A stretch of 46,183 nucleotides of DNA. It comes from Pseudomonadota bacterium. GTDB lineage: Bacteria; Pseudomonadota; Alphaproteobacteria; Rhizobiales; Rhizobiaceae. How positions within the stretch are numbered: the stretch's first letter is position 1; every line of letters starts with the position of its first letter. The notes beneath the pieces are model-generated. The model had not been told where the DNA came from, searched no databases, and worked only from the letters and a program-made list of their open reading frames with translations. Position numbers and translations under genes: made by a program. Location of the stretch: the NCBI GenBank assembly GCA_023444445.1, contig JAEXMK010000176.1:1-46183 (forward strand). The letters are read 5' to 3'. Shown one piece after another: positions 46,156 through 46,183 of the stretch.

Positions 46156-46176
46156 CTTCTCCCCGCCGGGGAGAAG
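46156..46176. repeat. Palindromic intergenic element at the right edge
   Basis: A 9-bp perfect inverted repeat (CTTCTCCCC with GGGGAGAAG, 3-nt loop) followed by GTGGC matches the short dispersed CTTCTCCCC..GGGGAGAAGG palindromes I recall from many rhizobial genomes. It lies 118 bp after cpdB and may continue beyond the window. Confidence 0.55.
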
Positions 46177-46183
46177 GTGGCCC

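Overview
The window looks like a stretch of the circular chromosome of an Agrobacterium (Rhizobiales, Alphaproteobacteria). Three things support this: a six-gene polysaccharide cluster laid out like the unipolar polysaccharide (UPP) locus uppABCDEF of A. tumefaciens, a class III CPD photolyase like the A. tumefaciens PhrA described in the literature, and many small rhizobial families (DUF982, DUF2842, DUF2934, DUF1269, DUF1203). Species is judged from recalled gene content, not from a search. I see no phage, IS element, CRISPR array or rRNA operon; most of the window is ordinary core chromosome.

Layout. 0.3-4.4 kb: a stand-alone ClpP, a membrane diguanylate cyclase, an orphan cytochrome P450 and a doubtful small gene. 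4.4-6.5 kb: a minus-strand operon of a CoA-binding protein, an O-acetylhomoserine sulfhydrylase and a cupin. 6.5-7.45 kb: a long gap with no credible gene. 7.45-12.4 kb: an EamA transporter, rplM-rpsI behind a strong promoter, then speB, argC and an APH(6)-like kinase. 12.4-13.9 kb: ctaA and a DUF2842 gene. 14.0-22.5 kb: the UPP-type cluster (acyltransferase, Wzc-like co-polymerase with a decayed kinase domain, Wza-like lipoprotein, GT4 glycosyltransferase, priming glycosylphosphotransferase, Wzy-like polymerase). 22.5-25.3 kb: small stress-type and unknown genes and tRNA-Pro(GGG). 25.3-29.5 kb: a minus-strand iron operon (substrate-binding protein broken by a frameshift, permease, ATPase, pseudoazurin-like cupredoxin, ferritin) behind a RirA-type operator. 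29.7-32.4 kb: a Pho-box tyrosine phosphatase, a YqaA/DedA protein, a 33-residue membrane peptide and ExoD. 32.6-36.2 kb: tRNA-Asn and a run of short stress-type genes with Ogt. 36.3-41.1 kb: phrA, then cysK-alaX-sseA, with sseA fused in frame to a GNAT domain. 41.2-46.0 kb: a RibD-like reductase, a DUF4344 protein lacking its zinc-site histidine, DUF1203, PilZ and cpdB behind a Pho box.

The strongest system-level signal is regulatory. Six exact matches to the alphaproteobacterial general-stress promoter (GGAAC, 16-17 bp, CGTT; sigma EcfG/RpoE2) lie between 22.5 and 36.3 kb. Each points at a gene whose start codon is 26-38 bp downstream: a small membrane peptide, DUF1269, a Tyr/Arg/Asp-rich lipoprotein, a 79-residue unknown, DUF982 and the photolyase. 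Two Pho boxes (at a tyrosine phosphatase and at cpdB) and one RirA-type iron box add further stress inputs.

The UPP cluster makes a surface adhesin reported to respond to cyclic-di-GMP and to phosphate. The diguanylate cyclase without a product-inhibition site, the PilZ protein and the Pho boxes around it fit that biology, but any direct link is inference.
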